Counted from the first letter of the stretch, positions 1 through 5,267 are shown. The stretch is DNA of 7,215 nt from Euryarchaeota archaeon TMED117 (GCA_002171315.2 NHFS02000071.1:1-7215), one strand, 5' to 3'. Numbers and translations are program-made. Notes: generated by a model from the letters alone, not told the origin.

Positions 1-88
1 TTTTCATGGCTTCTTCCGACTCTTCATCGAAGTATCGAATCAAACCGGCTGCTTGCTGAATACCGCTGCCTTCAGATTTCTTTGCCAT
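1..88 (-). CDS. secG: Preprotein translocase Sec61-beta (SecG) subunit, N-terminal part
   Basis: Small accessory subunit of the SecYEG/Sec61 protein-conducting channel in the cytoplasmic membrane. Only the first 29 codons are in the window; the gene runs off the left edge before its single membrane helix. The visible part is MAKKSEGSGIQQAAGLIRYF followed by DEESEEAMK. This matches the archaeal Sec61-beta pattern of a short basic/Gly-rich start, then an AAGLIRYF-(D/E)-rich block that precedes the membrane segment. I chose ATG at 88-86. An in-frame ATG three codons earlier (97-95) is possible, and an in-frame TAA at 121-119 limits the start. The gene lies 49 bp downstream of the 262-aa gene on the same strand, so the two may be cotranscribed. 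The purine-rich AAGGGAAGG at about 112-120 is a weak candidate ribosome-binding sequence. The family call relies on a short but characteristic motif. Confidence 0.8.
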   Translation of the reverse strand, partial: MAKKSEGSGIQQAAGLIRYFDEESEEAMK

Positions 89-137
89 GTGGACCATTCC
101 ATCCGAGTTGCCTTCCCTTTATCAACGCAACGCGCGT

Positions 138-926
138 TCATTCGGATTCATGATCGGTCATATCGACGAACGGGACATCCTCTTCAATAACGAGCAGTGC
201 TCCATCTGGGCTTGTTTCTTCTTCGATTTCAATAGGGACGAGTAGGGCAGCCTCTCCACGAGACAAGGCGCGCTCCACAGCAGGTGTGTTGTCATCGGCA
301 AGGGCTTGATGAGCAAGGCCAATTTCGAGATGAGCCAGTTCGATAAGATTCGGATCGACATCTCCTTTCTTCTCGAGTCGTGAAATGTGGTGTTCAAGTG
401 CTGCAATTGATTCAGATAGGACACTCTTTGCTCGCTTTTGATGGGCTCTCCAGAGCATTTCATTGGCTTTGAGAGAACTTCCAGTCTTTGCCAATCCCTT
501 CTCAGCACTGCGTCGATGAGCAAATTCCCATGGATTGTGCTGTGCAGCTGCCGCAAGGTCGTGAATAAGACGCGCCCGTTCTTCAACAGGGCCTCGAACA
601 ATGATGATGTTTCGATAGCCTGAGGTCAGTAAACCAAAACCCCAATAGGGCATTGATTGAACTGATACGTGCAATGCTCCAGCTGTGAATTCAAGCATCC
701 ACCGTTGCTCGTCAAAGCCAGGAACTTCAGTAAACACAGGTGTTTCAGCACCCGCACAACATTTGAGCAGTGTTTCACAGACATCACCAAGGTAGACCTT
801 ACTCGAAGGCCCTTTGTGGTGAGCAGATCGAAGATATCTTCCAGATTCATCGACGCAATGGTTTGACTTCGCCTTGCGAACCTGTGCATGAAGGACAGAA
901 CGCTCCGGGTGAAGGTCGACCTCCAT
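138..926 (-). CDS. Unrecognised soluble 262-aa protein upstream of Sec61-beta
   Basis: I do not recognise a family. ATG at 926-924 is the first start after an in-frame TGA five codons upstream, so no longer form in this frame is available. No Shine-Dalgarno sequence is visible. Residues 1-130 look like a mixed alpha/beta domain with three cysteines at 50-57 (C..LLKCC), a W/F-rich strand region around 76-105 and an IIIVRGPVEERARLI segment at 107-121. Residues 140-228 are predicted largely helical by eye, with charged heptad-like stretches (ALEHHISRLEKKGDVDP, LAHLEIGLAHQALADD). The last 30 residues are strongly acidic (EIEEE, VIEEDVPFVD). There is no signal peptide or membrane segment, so it is probably cytosolic. 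It sits 49 bp ahead of Sec61-beta on the same strand, suggesting an operon but not proving a secretion role. It is divergent from the HhH protein gene. It is a confident coding region with unknown function. Confidence 0.75.
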   Translation of the reverse strand: MEVDLHPERSVLHAQVRKAKSNHCVDESGRYLRSAHHKGPSSKVYLGDVCETLLKCCAGAETPVFTEVPGFDEQRWMLEFTAGALHVSVQSMPYWGFGLLTSGYRNIIIVRGPVEERARLIHDLAAAAQHNPWEFAHRRSAEKGLAKTGSSLKANEMLWRAHQKRAKSVLSESIAALEHHISRLEKKGDVDPNLIELAHLEIGLAHQALADDNTPAVERALSRGEAALLVPIEIEEETSPDGALLVIEEDVPFVDMTDHESE

Positions 927-998
927 AAGGCGAGGAAGTCACACCAGTTCATCAAGCCAACCCTTTGCTGACATGAGGCTTCATCCGCCATATCTGGG

Positions 999-1020
999 AT
1001 AATCATCAAACGATTATAGT
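999..1020. promoter_or_regulatory. Divergent promoter region with dyad and TATA-like box
   Basis: This lies between the divergent genes starting at 926 (minus) and 1047 (plus). ATAATC (999-1004) and GATTAT (1012-1017) form a perfect 6-bp inverted repeat around a 7-nt centre. On the plus strand GATTATAGT (1012-1020) is a plausible archaeal TATA box centred about 30 nt before the ATG at 1047, fitting a very short or absent leader. On the minus strand the left arm reads GATTAT and could serve the 926 gene, with a leader of roughly 50 nt. The assignment rests on position and AT content only. The rest of 927-1046 holds no other gene I can support. Confidence 0.45.
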
Positions 1021-1046
1021 GGAATAATTCAAGAGGGTCAGGGGCT

Positions 1047-1544
1047 ATGGCGTATCAGGGTCAGACTATGGCAGCGAAGAAGAAGGCATCAAGCGGCGAA
1101 GATTTGACTGCACTACCAGGCGTAGGTGCAGCAACAGCAAAGAAATTACAAGCAGCTGGATTAACCACTGCTGCTAAGATCGCAAAGGCTGGAAAGGCTG
1201 GGCTAGAAAAGGCTGGAATGAACGCGCCGAATGCTGCAAAACTCGCAGCAGCGGTTGCAACCCATAAGGCAAAATCAACTGCAAAGAAAACCGCTTCAAA
1301 GGCAAAGAAAACTGCTTCAAAGGCAAAGGCTGCTGCAAAATCAACTGCTGCTAAAACCAAGGCGAAGGCCAAAGGGGCTGCATCAAAAGCAACCGCTGCT
1401 GGTAAGAAAGTTGCAGAGAAAGTTGTTGAGAAAACGAAAGGAACTCAACAAGTCAAGTCCGAGAAATCCAAAGATGGGCGTAAAGGAAAGACGCTGAAGG
1501 TACCACGAAGTGTTACCGATATGCCTTGGTTCCGCAAAGGTTGA
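1047..1544 (+). CDS. Helix-hairpin-helix DNA-binding protein with histone-H1-like Lys/Ala tail
   Basis: Likely a nucleoid or DNA-associated protein. Residues about 18-49 carry a clear HhH motif (LTALPGVGAATAKKLQAAGL), in which LPGVG is the hairpin contacting the DNA backbone. A second helical pair follows to about residue 72, together resembling the HhH_5/(HhH)2 fold. Residues 74-152 are almost entirely Lys, Ala, Ser and Thr with KKTASKA-type repeats, like the tail of histone H1 or bacterial H1-like proteins. The last residues break this pattern with VPRSVTDMPWFRKG, a specific-looking aromatic end. Two in-frame starts are possible, ATG 1047 and ATG 1068; the second gives MAAKKKASSG. The TATA-like box at 1012-1020 favours 1047 as near-leaderless. 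The family is known for structure-specific or nonspecific DNA binding; a chromatin role here is inferred. The gene is clearly coding despite its low complexity. Confidence 0.85.
   Translation: MAYQGQTMAAKKKASSGEDLTALPGVGAATAKKLQAAGLTTAAKIAKAGKAGLEKAGMNAPNAAKLAAAVATHKAKSTAKKTASKAKKTASKAKAAAKSTAAKTKAKAKGAASKATAAGKKVAEKVVEKTKGTQQVKSEKSKDGRKGKTLKVPRSVTDMPWFRKG
1281..1328 (+). repeat. 21-bp tandem direct repeat in the Lys/Ala tail
   Basis: Unit 1 (1281-1301) and unit 2 (1302-1322) differ at one base (C/T) and are followed by a partial third copy GCAAAG (1323-1328). Each unit encodes the heptad AKKTASK in the basic tail of the HhH protein. The near-identity at nucleotide level suggests a recent tandem duplication, and tail length may vary between strains. 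Confidence 0.8.
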
Positions 1545-1592
1545 ACCGATTTCACCGTTACATTGTAAAACCGTCTCGACTGACTGTACGGT

Positions 1593-1775
1593 ATGCCTCG
1601 AAGGAAGTATGGTCGTCTGCGTAAGACGGTTGAACTTCCACCAAAAGGAAACTGTTCCCGTTGTAGGAGCGGTAAATTCTGCCCGATTGAAGGACATTCT
1701 GGTCAAGAAGTGACTCCTGCTCGTAACTGGACCGGGCCTGAATCCATCGAGAAACGTAAGCGATCACATTCGTGA
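1593..1775 (+). CDS. Small basic protein with putative zinc-binding CxxC-C-H motif
   Basis: A 60-aa ORF of unknown family. It has an Arg/Lys-rich start (MPRRKYGRLRK), then C21-x2-C24-x5-C30-x4-H35 (CSRCRSGKFCPIEGH), which could ligate one zinc ion, and a polar, basic C-terminus (EKRKRSHS). The size, clustered Cys/His and high basicity resemble small archaeal nucleic-acid-binding zinc proteins, but no specific family is assigned. There is no Shine-Dalgarno sequence. A weak TTGTAAAA at 1563-1570 lies about 26 nt before the ATG, compatible with leaderless transcription. It follows the HhH gene by 48 bp on the same strand. Its last 12 bp overlap the 3' end of the convergent recombinase gene. An alternative is a chance ORF, but the organised Cys pattern and fit between flanking genes argue for a real gene. 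Confidence 0.6.
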   Translation: MPRRKYGRLRKTVELPPKGNCSRCRSGKFCPIEGHSGQEVTPARNWTGPESIEKRKRSHS

Positions 1776-2852
1776 GATGTCAATACCGAACGTTTGTGTT
1801 CCGCCTTGCTCATCAACAAGACCTTCATCGACAGGGCTGCTCTCATCAATCGTCTGTCGCATCGATTGTGCGCGATGGTAGACTTCTCGTAAGGTTTGAT
1901 CTGAAATATCGAGATAGACACGGGTGGTTGCGATGCTTGTATGTCCAAGTAAACGCTGGATTGTGACCAGATCCGCTCCACGTTCGAGCAAGCCAGTAGC
2001 GAAATTGTGTCGAAGTACGTGCGGTGTCAGCCGACCCTTTGGAATGTCCGCTTCTCCAGCGAGTTGATCCATCAATCTCTGAACGCCTCTTGGTTGTAAG
2101 CGACGTCCTGCTGAATTGAGCAAGAAGGCTTTGTCATCGTCACGGAGTCGAGATGCCCGAATTGGGAGATAAGAATCAATGCATGCTCTGGTTCGCTGCG
2201 TAAACAGTACGATTCGATCTTTGTCGCCCTTTCCACCCAAGACCTTTGCATGCAATCCTTCCATTTCCAAATCAGCAAGATTGAGGTTGCATATCTCTGA
2301 AACACGCATTCCCGTATCCAGAAGAACGGTAACGACAACGGATGCAATCGCATTCTCTGAGGTGTTGGCTGCTTCGATAACCGATGTTAGTTCACGTCGA
2401 GAGAGTGTGCGCGGAAGTTTTCGTCCAGTACGTGCTCGAACCAAATGATCCGGCCATCGATGACCGAGCCACTTGATGATGTGTCGAGCAGCGGCGAGAC
2501 GAGCGTTGTAAGTTGATGGACTCAGTTCGCTCATCGAATGCGTCCATCGATCGATTCGTCCACTATGTGGCTCCAATCGATTCGCAAGTGTCCGAACCGT
2601 CATCGATTCAAGTCCACTTGCACTGAGAATATCTTCACCAGGAAGAGGCGTCTCGACAAGGGCGCGTAGTCCATTGAGGTAGGTCTTTCGCGTGTTTTCT
2701 GATTTGTTCTCAGTTCGCAATTGTTGATCGTAACAATCCAACCAAGGGAGATTTTGAATGTGTGCTAAACGCGGAGGAAGCGTAACGTCGTCATCCGATA
2801 GACGTAGCTGACTCGGTCGTTGAGCCTTCGGCTGTGTGTGTTTTCTCTCCAT
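1764..2852 (-). CDS. Tyrosine recombinase/integrase, XerA/XerC/D-like
   Basis: Site-specific DNA recombinase of the phage-integrase superfamily. It forms a covalent phosphotyrosine link to DNA and exchanges strands at paired sites. All catalytic residues are visible: R183 (LLDTGMRVSEICNL), K208 in the beta-hairpin (GGKGDKDRIV), H278 and R281 (HVLRHNFATGLL), H304 (LLGHTSI) and nucleophile Y313 (TRVYLDIS). Residues about 33-130 form the helical SAM-like core-binding domain (NTRKTYLNGLRALVE; STYNARLAAARHIIKWLG). At 362 aa it is longer than typical archaeal XerA (about 280-310 aa). The extra length is a roughly 30-residue polar N-terminus and a roughly 45-residue acidic C-terminal tail after the catalytic region. 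ATG 2852 is the first start in frame near the leader; no Shine-Dalgarno sequence is seen. No phage or IS genes adjoin it, so a chromosomal Xer role in dimer resolution is as likely as an integrase role; this is inference. Confidence 0.93.
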   Translation of the reverse strand: MERKHTQPKAQRPSQLRLSDDDVTLPPRLAHIQNLPWLDCYDQQLRTENKSENTRKTYLNGLRALVETPLPGEDILSASGLESMTVRTLANRLEPHSGRIDRWTHSMSELSPSTYNARLAAARHIIKWLGHRWPDHLVRARTGRKLPRTLSRRELTSVIEAANTSENAIASVVVTVLLDTGMRVSEICNLNLADLEMEGLHAKVLGGKGDKDRIVLFTQRTRACIDSYLPIRASRLRDDDKAFLLNSAGRRLQPRGVQRLMDQLAGEADIPKGRLTPHVLRHNFATGLLERGADLVTIQRLLGHTSIATTRVYLDISDQTLREVYHRAQSMRQTIDESSPVDEGLVDEQGGTQTFGIDISRM

Positions 2853-2911
2853 ATGGCATCAGTGCCGTTGATTCCGCCGAGGCGGAAGTGCATCCCGTGC
2901 TCTTGCGAGCA
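2853..2911 (-). promoter_or_regulatory. Structured leader of the recombinase gene: three tandem hairpins
   Basis: Read on the minus strand towards the recombinase, three short hairpins follow each other. (1) TGCTC-GCAA-GAGCA (2911-2898) is a 5-bp stem with a GNRA-type loop. (2) TTCCGC-CTCG-GCGGAA (2887-2872) is 6 bp with a YNMG-like loop; as DNA it is a 7+7 dyad with 2-nt centre. (3) GGCA-CTGA-TGCC (2866-2855) ends 2 nt before the ATG. A leader transcript containing them is inferred from the TATA-like sequence upstream. They could affect translation initiation, or hairpin 2 could be a DNA-binding dyad. Confidence 0.4.
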
Positions 2912-2930
2912 AACTGCAGTAGACGGTCCT

Positions 2931-2959
2931 CCATATCAAACTGTTGTGTGAAGTTCACA
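2931..2959 (-). promoter_or_regulatory. Palindrome plus TATA-like box, candidate recombinase promoter/operator
   Basis: TGTGAAGTTCACA (2947-2959) is a perfect 13-bp palindrome (6-1-6) placed 7 bp after the end of the ligase gene. Six bases further on, in the minus direction, TTTGATAT (2940-2933) is a plausible TATA element, which would start a transcript near 2910. A palindrome just upstream of a TATA box is a common position for an archaeal transcription-factor site. The promoter role is inferred from sequence and position. Confidence 0.35.
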
Positions 2960-2966
2960 GCAGAAC

Positions 2967-4184
2967 TCAAGCATTACTCTCTTCACTCGCAGGGCCATCA
3001 ATTGAATGCTGCGGGCTGGTTGACATGGCTTTACGAAGGGTTGCTCGTAGAGATTCGAGTTCTCCATAGCAAATGAGGACATCATCAAAACGAAGTTGAA
3101 TAGACGATTCAGGATTCCACATCAATCGGTCTCCTCGACTGAGCGCAAACACAGGAGTGTTGGAACTTCCATGGAACACTTCTCCAAGTGACATTCCAAT
3201 CAAGTTTGGATGTTGAAGTAATTGAATTGAAAGAACACCTTCGCCGGGTATTGTTCTCAGCAATTGGTCAAGTCCGACGTCGCTAAAGTCTGTATCGCTG
3301 ATGACGAAATCGACGATTGCCCCAGCAACATTGACTCCGCTTGCCTTCTCAATTCCTTCCAAGCCAGGACTTGAATTGACTTCGAGAACAAGTGGGCCAT
3401 CTTCGGATTCGAGAAGATCAACTCCTGCGATACGGAGGCCAAGGATACGTGCTGCTCTGCATGCTACTTCCTCATAGGCAGGGTCGAGTTCAACAGGTTC
3501 GACAGTTCCGTTGAGGTGGAAATTACTTCTGAATTCACGTCCACGGGCACGACGTCGCATGCTTGCAACGACTCGATCGCCAACGACGAGTGCTCGAATA
3601 TCTGTTCCGTGGGATTCGACAATGTACTCTTGAACCAGGACTGCTTTTCCAGTATGGAGCAATCCTTGAACGAGATTTCGAGTCTCTTGATGTGTATGGC
3701 GGAGGAAGACGCCTTGACCTTGTGTCCCTTCTGTGACTTTGACAACAACGGGTAATCCGCCAACCGCTTCAATGGCTTGCTCTACGTCTGCAGTATCTCG
3801 GACATAGACAGTACGAGGGACGGGGATTCTGTTACGAGCGAGCAATTGAGAAGCGTGCAGTTTGTCACGGCTTTGGAGGATTCCTTGGCCAGTATTTGCA
3901 GTCCAGATGCCCATTTGTTCAAGATGTCGTAAGACTGCAACGCCGTGTCGAGTAATGGAATGTCCAATACGTGGAATGACTGCATCAAAGCCAATCGGTT
4001 TGCCTTCATGCATGATGTCGATTGAACCGTCATCAACGAATAATGAGAAACTCATTGGATCGAGGACATTGACATCAAGTCCACGTTTTCGAGCTTCTTC
4101 GACCAAGCGTCGAGTGGAGTATAAACGCGCTCCACGAGACAAAACGGCAAGGCGAACACCTCCAACTTGCCCAGACTCGCTCAT
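2967..4184 (-). CDS. RimK-family ATP-grasp amino-acid ligase fused to a TrkA-C (RCK_C)-like domain
   Basis: ATP-dependent carboxylate-amine ligase of the RimK family, whose E. coli member adds glutamate to the C-terminus of ribosomal protein S6. Numbering from ATG 4184 gives 405 aa. Residues about 10-95 form the RimK N-terminal domain (RLAVLSRGARLYSTRRL, DAVIPRIGHSITRHGVAVLR). The ATP-grasp domain runs about 98-295: VVKVTEGTQGQGVFL near 147-161, VQEYI with E186, the GTDIRALVVGD segment, FRSNFHLNG, D256 in AGVDLL, and Mg-binding E268/N270 in LEVNSSPGLEGIEKASG. Residues about 317-384 (LQHPNLIGMSLGEVF to FDDVLICYGELESLRATL) fit the RCK_C pattern and are absent from E. coli RimK (about 300 aa). 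I reject the longer TTG start at 4256 because it would overlap the divergent gene and RimK homology begins just after residue 9. The substrate is unknown. The extra domain may sense a ligand. Confidence 0.9.
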   Translation of the reverse strand: MSESGQVGGVRLAVLSRGARLYSTRRLVEEARKRGLDVNVLDPMSFSLFVDDGSIDIMHEGKPIGFDAVIPRIGHSITRHGVAVLRHLEQMGIWTANTGQGILQSRDKLHASQLLARNRIPVPRTVYVRDTADVEQAIEAVGGLPVVVKVTEGTQGQGVFLRHTHQETRNLVQGLLHTGKAVLVQEYIVESHGTDIRALVVGDRVVASMRRRARGREFRSNFHLNGTVEPVELDPAYEEVACRAARILGLRIAGVDLLESEDGPLVLEVNSSPGLEGIEKASGVNVAGAIVDFVISDTDFSDVGLDQLLRTIPGEGVLSIQLLQHPNLIGMSLGEVFHGSSNTPVFALSRGDRLMWNPESSIQLRFDDVLICYGELESLRATLRKAMSTSPQHSIDGPASEESNA

Positions 4185-4206
4185 GATGAGAAGAAAATGG
4201 GAGAGG

Positions 4207-4215
4207 ATTTCAAAT
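4207..4215. promoter_or_regulatory. Candidate bidirectional TATA element ATTTCAAAT
   Basis: This 9-bp palindrome (ATTT-C-AAAT) is centred at 4211, 27 nt from the minus-strand ATG at 4184 and 29 nt from the plus-strand ATG at 4240. Those are the distances expected between a TATA box and a leaderless start in archaea. Being symmetric, it could position TBP for both directions. A GGCC-N5-GGCC pair (4220-4232) lies between it and the plus-strand start. No Shine-Dalgarno sequence is seen before either gene. Confidence 0.45.
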
Positions 4216-4239
4216 GCTCGGCCGTTTTGGCCATAAATC

Positions 4240-5235
4240 ATGTCCGATGAAGACAATGTGGTAGAGGCGGAACCAGAAACAACGGAATCCGTTCCAGTTC
4301 TGGATGAAGACCGTGATGAAATAATGAAGGATATGACGCTTGAAGAGCGTCAAGAAGCCTTGAAGCGTTCCCGTTGGAACGTCTTTCTCTATCTGGGATT
4401 GGCAGCATTGATGTTCGGATTTGCTCTGTTCCCGTTCCCATTCACAGCAGATCCGGTTGGGAATTCTTACGAACAAGACCTCGGATTCGTTTGGGGTGCG
4501 CCATTGGATGGTGAAGATTTCACAGATGTTCCTATTGAAATTGAAGTGACTGCGACCAATCCTCCAGCAAATCCAGATGCACGAATCGCAGTTTATTTGA
4601 TCAATTCTGATGATTGTACTGCGAGTGATATGTTGTTGCTAAAGCGCAATGCTCGGACGGATTCGAGTCATGATAATCAATTCCAGATGTCGGATAAAGC
4701 CCCGATTGTTGATGAAGTTGTAACCTTTGAATTCAACGTCGATGGAGGCGGTCAGTGCCTCTTCGCAGAATACGTTGACAAGGACGACACGAGCGATATT
4801 CTCATCGGTGGAATGGAAATTGATGGGAGCATGTGGCCCAATCAAATCTGGGCTGGATTCTTTGCAATCCTCTTCCTCAGTCTTTCTGGATTCGCCTTTG
4901 TTGGAGCACAAAAGCATGGAGCAGGTGTCAAAGCATTAACCGAGCCAAGTAAGAAATCCACTGAAGAAGAAGTTCTTGAACAAACGGCTGGACCAACAGG
5001 TCCACCACCATCCAAGGGTCCGAGTGGTCCACCTCAAGCAGGTCCAAGTGGCCCACCAGAAGCATCTGGACCAGCAGGGCCGCCAGAGCCTCATACACCG
5101 GAACCTGCTTCAGCAGAGCCAACGTTTGAACCTGCAGAAAACGGGTACTTCTTCCGAAAGATGCCTGATGGTAGTTACGATCAAACCGTTTTCGTTCAAG
5201 CCGAGGATGGTTCGTATGTTCCGTACGAAGAATGA
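4240..5235 (+). CDS. Two-TM membrane protein with extracytoplasmic domain and collagen-like Gly-Pro-Pro tail
   Basis: Unrecognised family, 331 aa. Residues 1-45 are acidic and end in a basic KRSR stop. TM1 is about 47-69 (VFLYLGLAALMFGFALFPF). Residues 70-203 form an acidic, beta-rich domain with only two cysteines (C126, C173) that could form a disulfide, so it is probably outside the cell. TM2 is about 203-223 (WAGFFAILFLSLSGFAFVG). The 108-residue tail, probably cytoplasmic, contains a Gly-Pro-rich stretch (251-282; GPTGPP, GPSGPP, GPAGPP) and ends in NGYFFRKMPDGSYDQTVFVQ followed by AEDGSYVPYEE, where DGSY occurs twice. It is divergent from the RimK-type ligase, possibly sharing a promoter, and 83 bp upstream of the SAP protein gene in the same direction. 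It may be a substrate or partner of the ligase, but that is speculation from position. The ATG fits a leaderless start; coding status is very clear. Confidence 0.85.
   Translation: MSDEDNVVEAEPETTESVPVLDEDRDEIMKDMTLEERQEALKRSRWNVFLYLGLAALMFGFALFPFPFTADPVGNSYEQDLGFVWGAPLDGEDFTDVPIEIEVTATNPPANPDARIAVYLINSDDCTASDMLLLKRNARTDSSHDNQFQMSDKAPIVDEVVTFEFNVDGGGQCLFAEYVDKDDTSDILIGGMEIDGSMWPNQIWAGFFAILFLSLSGFAFVGAQKHGAGVKALTEPSKKSTEEEVLEQTAGPTGPPPSKGPSGPPQAGPSGPPEASGPAGPPEPHTPEPASAEPTFEPAENGYFFRKMPDGSYDQTVFVQAEDGSYVPYEE
4990..5085 (+). repeat. Imperfect Gly-Pro-Pro-coding repeat
   Basis: It encodes residues 251-282 of the two-TM protein as GPx/GPP triplets separated by short spacers (GPTGPP-PSK-GPSGPP-QA-GPSGPP-EAS-GPAGPP). 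The spacing is not strictly by three: the QA linker breaks the Gly-X-Y phase. It is therefore collagen-like in composition but not a continuous collagen helix. Codon variation among units (GGTCCA, GGTCCG, GGCCCA, GGGCCG) indicates an old repeat kept by selection on protein sequence. Confidence 0.75.
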
Positions 5236-5267
5236 ACGCACAAAAACGGCCTCGTTTCTGATGCGTT
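5235..5267 (+). other. Stem-loop directly after the two-TM gene stop codon
   Basis: AACGCA (5235-5240) pairs with TGCGTT (5262-5267), and inside it AAACG (5244-5248) pairs with CGTTT (5253-5257) around a GCCT tetraloop, with a 3x4 internal loop. It begins at the last base of the TGA. There is no following T-run, so it is not an obvious archaeal terminator; a 3'-end or intergenic RNA structure between the two plus-strand genes is plausible. A smaller hairpin CTATC-CTT-GATAG follows at 5273-5285. No good TATA box is seen 25-30 nt before the next gene. Confidence 0.4.

Noticed and set aside
626..1009. Minus-strand ORF (127 aa) overlapping the 5' half of the 262-aa gene, with a start MADEASCQQ and a TATA-like box about 27 nt before it
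   Set aside because: The downstream sequence is Cys/Leu-rich with no domain character, while the 138-926 frame reads as a normal protein. A frameshift joining the two cannot be excluded but has no positive evidence.
1061..1372. Minus-strand Ala/Phe-rich ORF opposite the HhH gene
   Set aside because: It is the mirror of the Lys/Ala codons of the basic tail; hydrophobic low complexity is expected from reverse-reading AAG/GCA codons.
1569..1631. 8-bp inverted repeat AACCGTCT / AGACGGTT around the start of the small zinc protein
   Set aside because: The arms are 47 nt apart and one lies in coding sequence; it is weak and could be chance.
2967..4184. Identification of the ATP-grasp protein as LysX/ArgX (lysine/arginine biosynthesis)
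   Set aside because: The LSRGARLYSTRRL, VIPRIGHSIT and FRSNFHLNG signatures follow RimK closely, no lysine/arginine carrier genes adjoin it, and the TrkA-C-like extension is not expected in LysX.
4185..4256. Upstream TTG start extending the RimK-type ligase by 24 residues
   Set aside because: It would overlap the divergent gene's start, adds residues without RimK similarity, and ATG 4184 fits both homology and the promoter spacing.
4990..5085. True collagen triple-helix domain
   Set aside because: The Gly spacing is broken by a 2-residue linker and the stretch is only about 32 residues, so only collagen-like composition is claimed.
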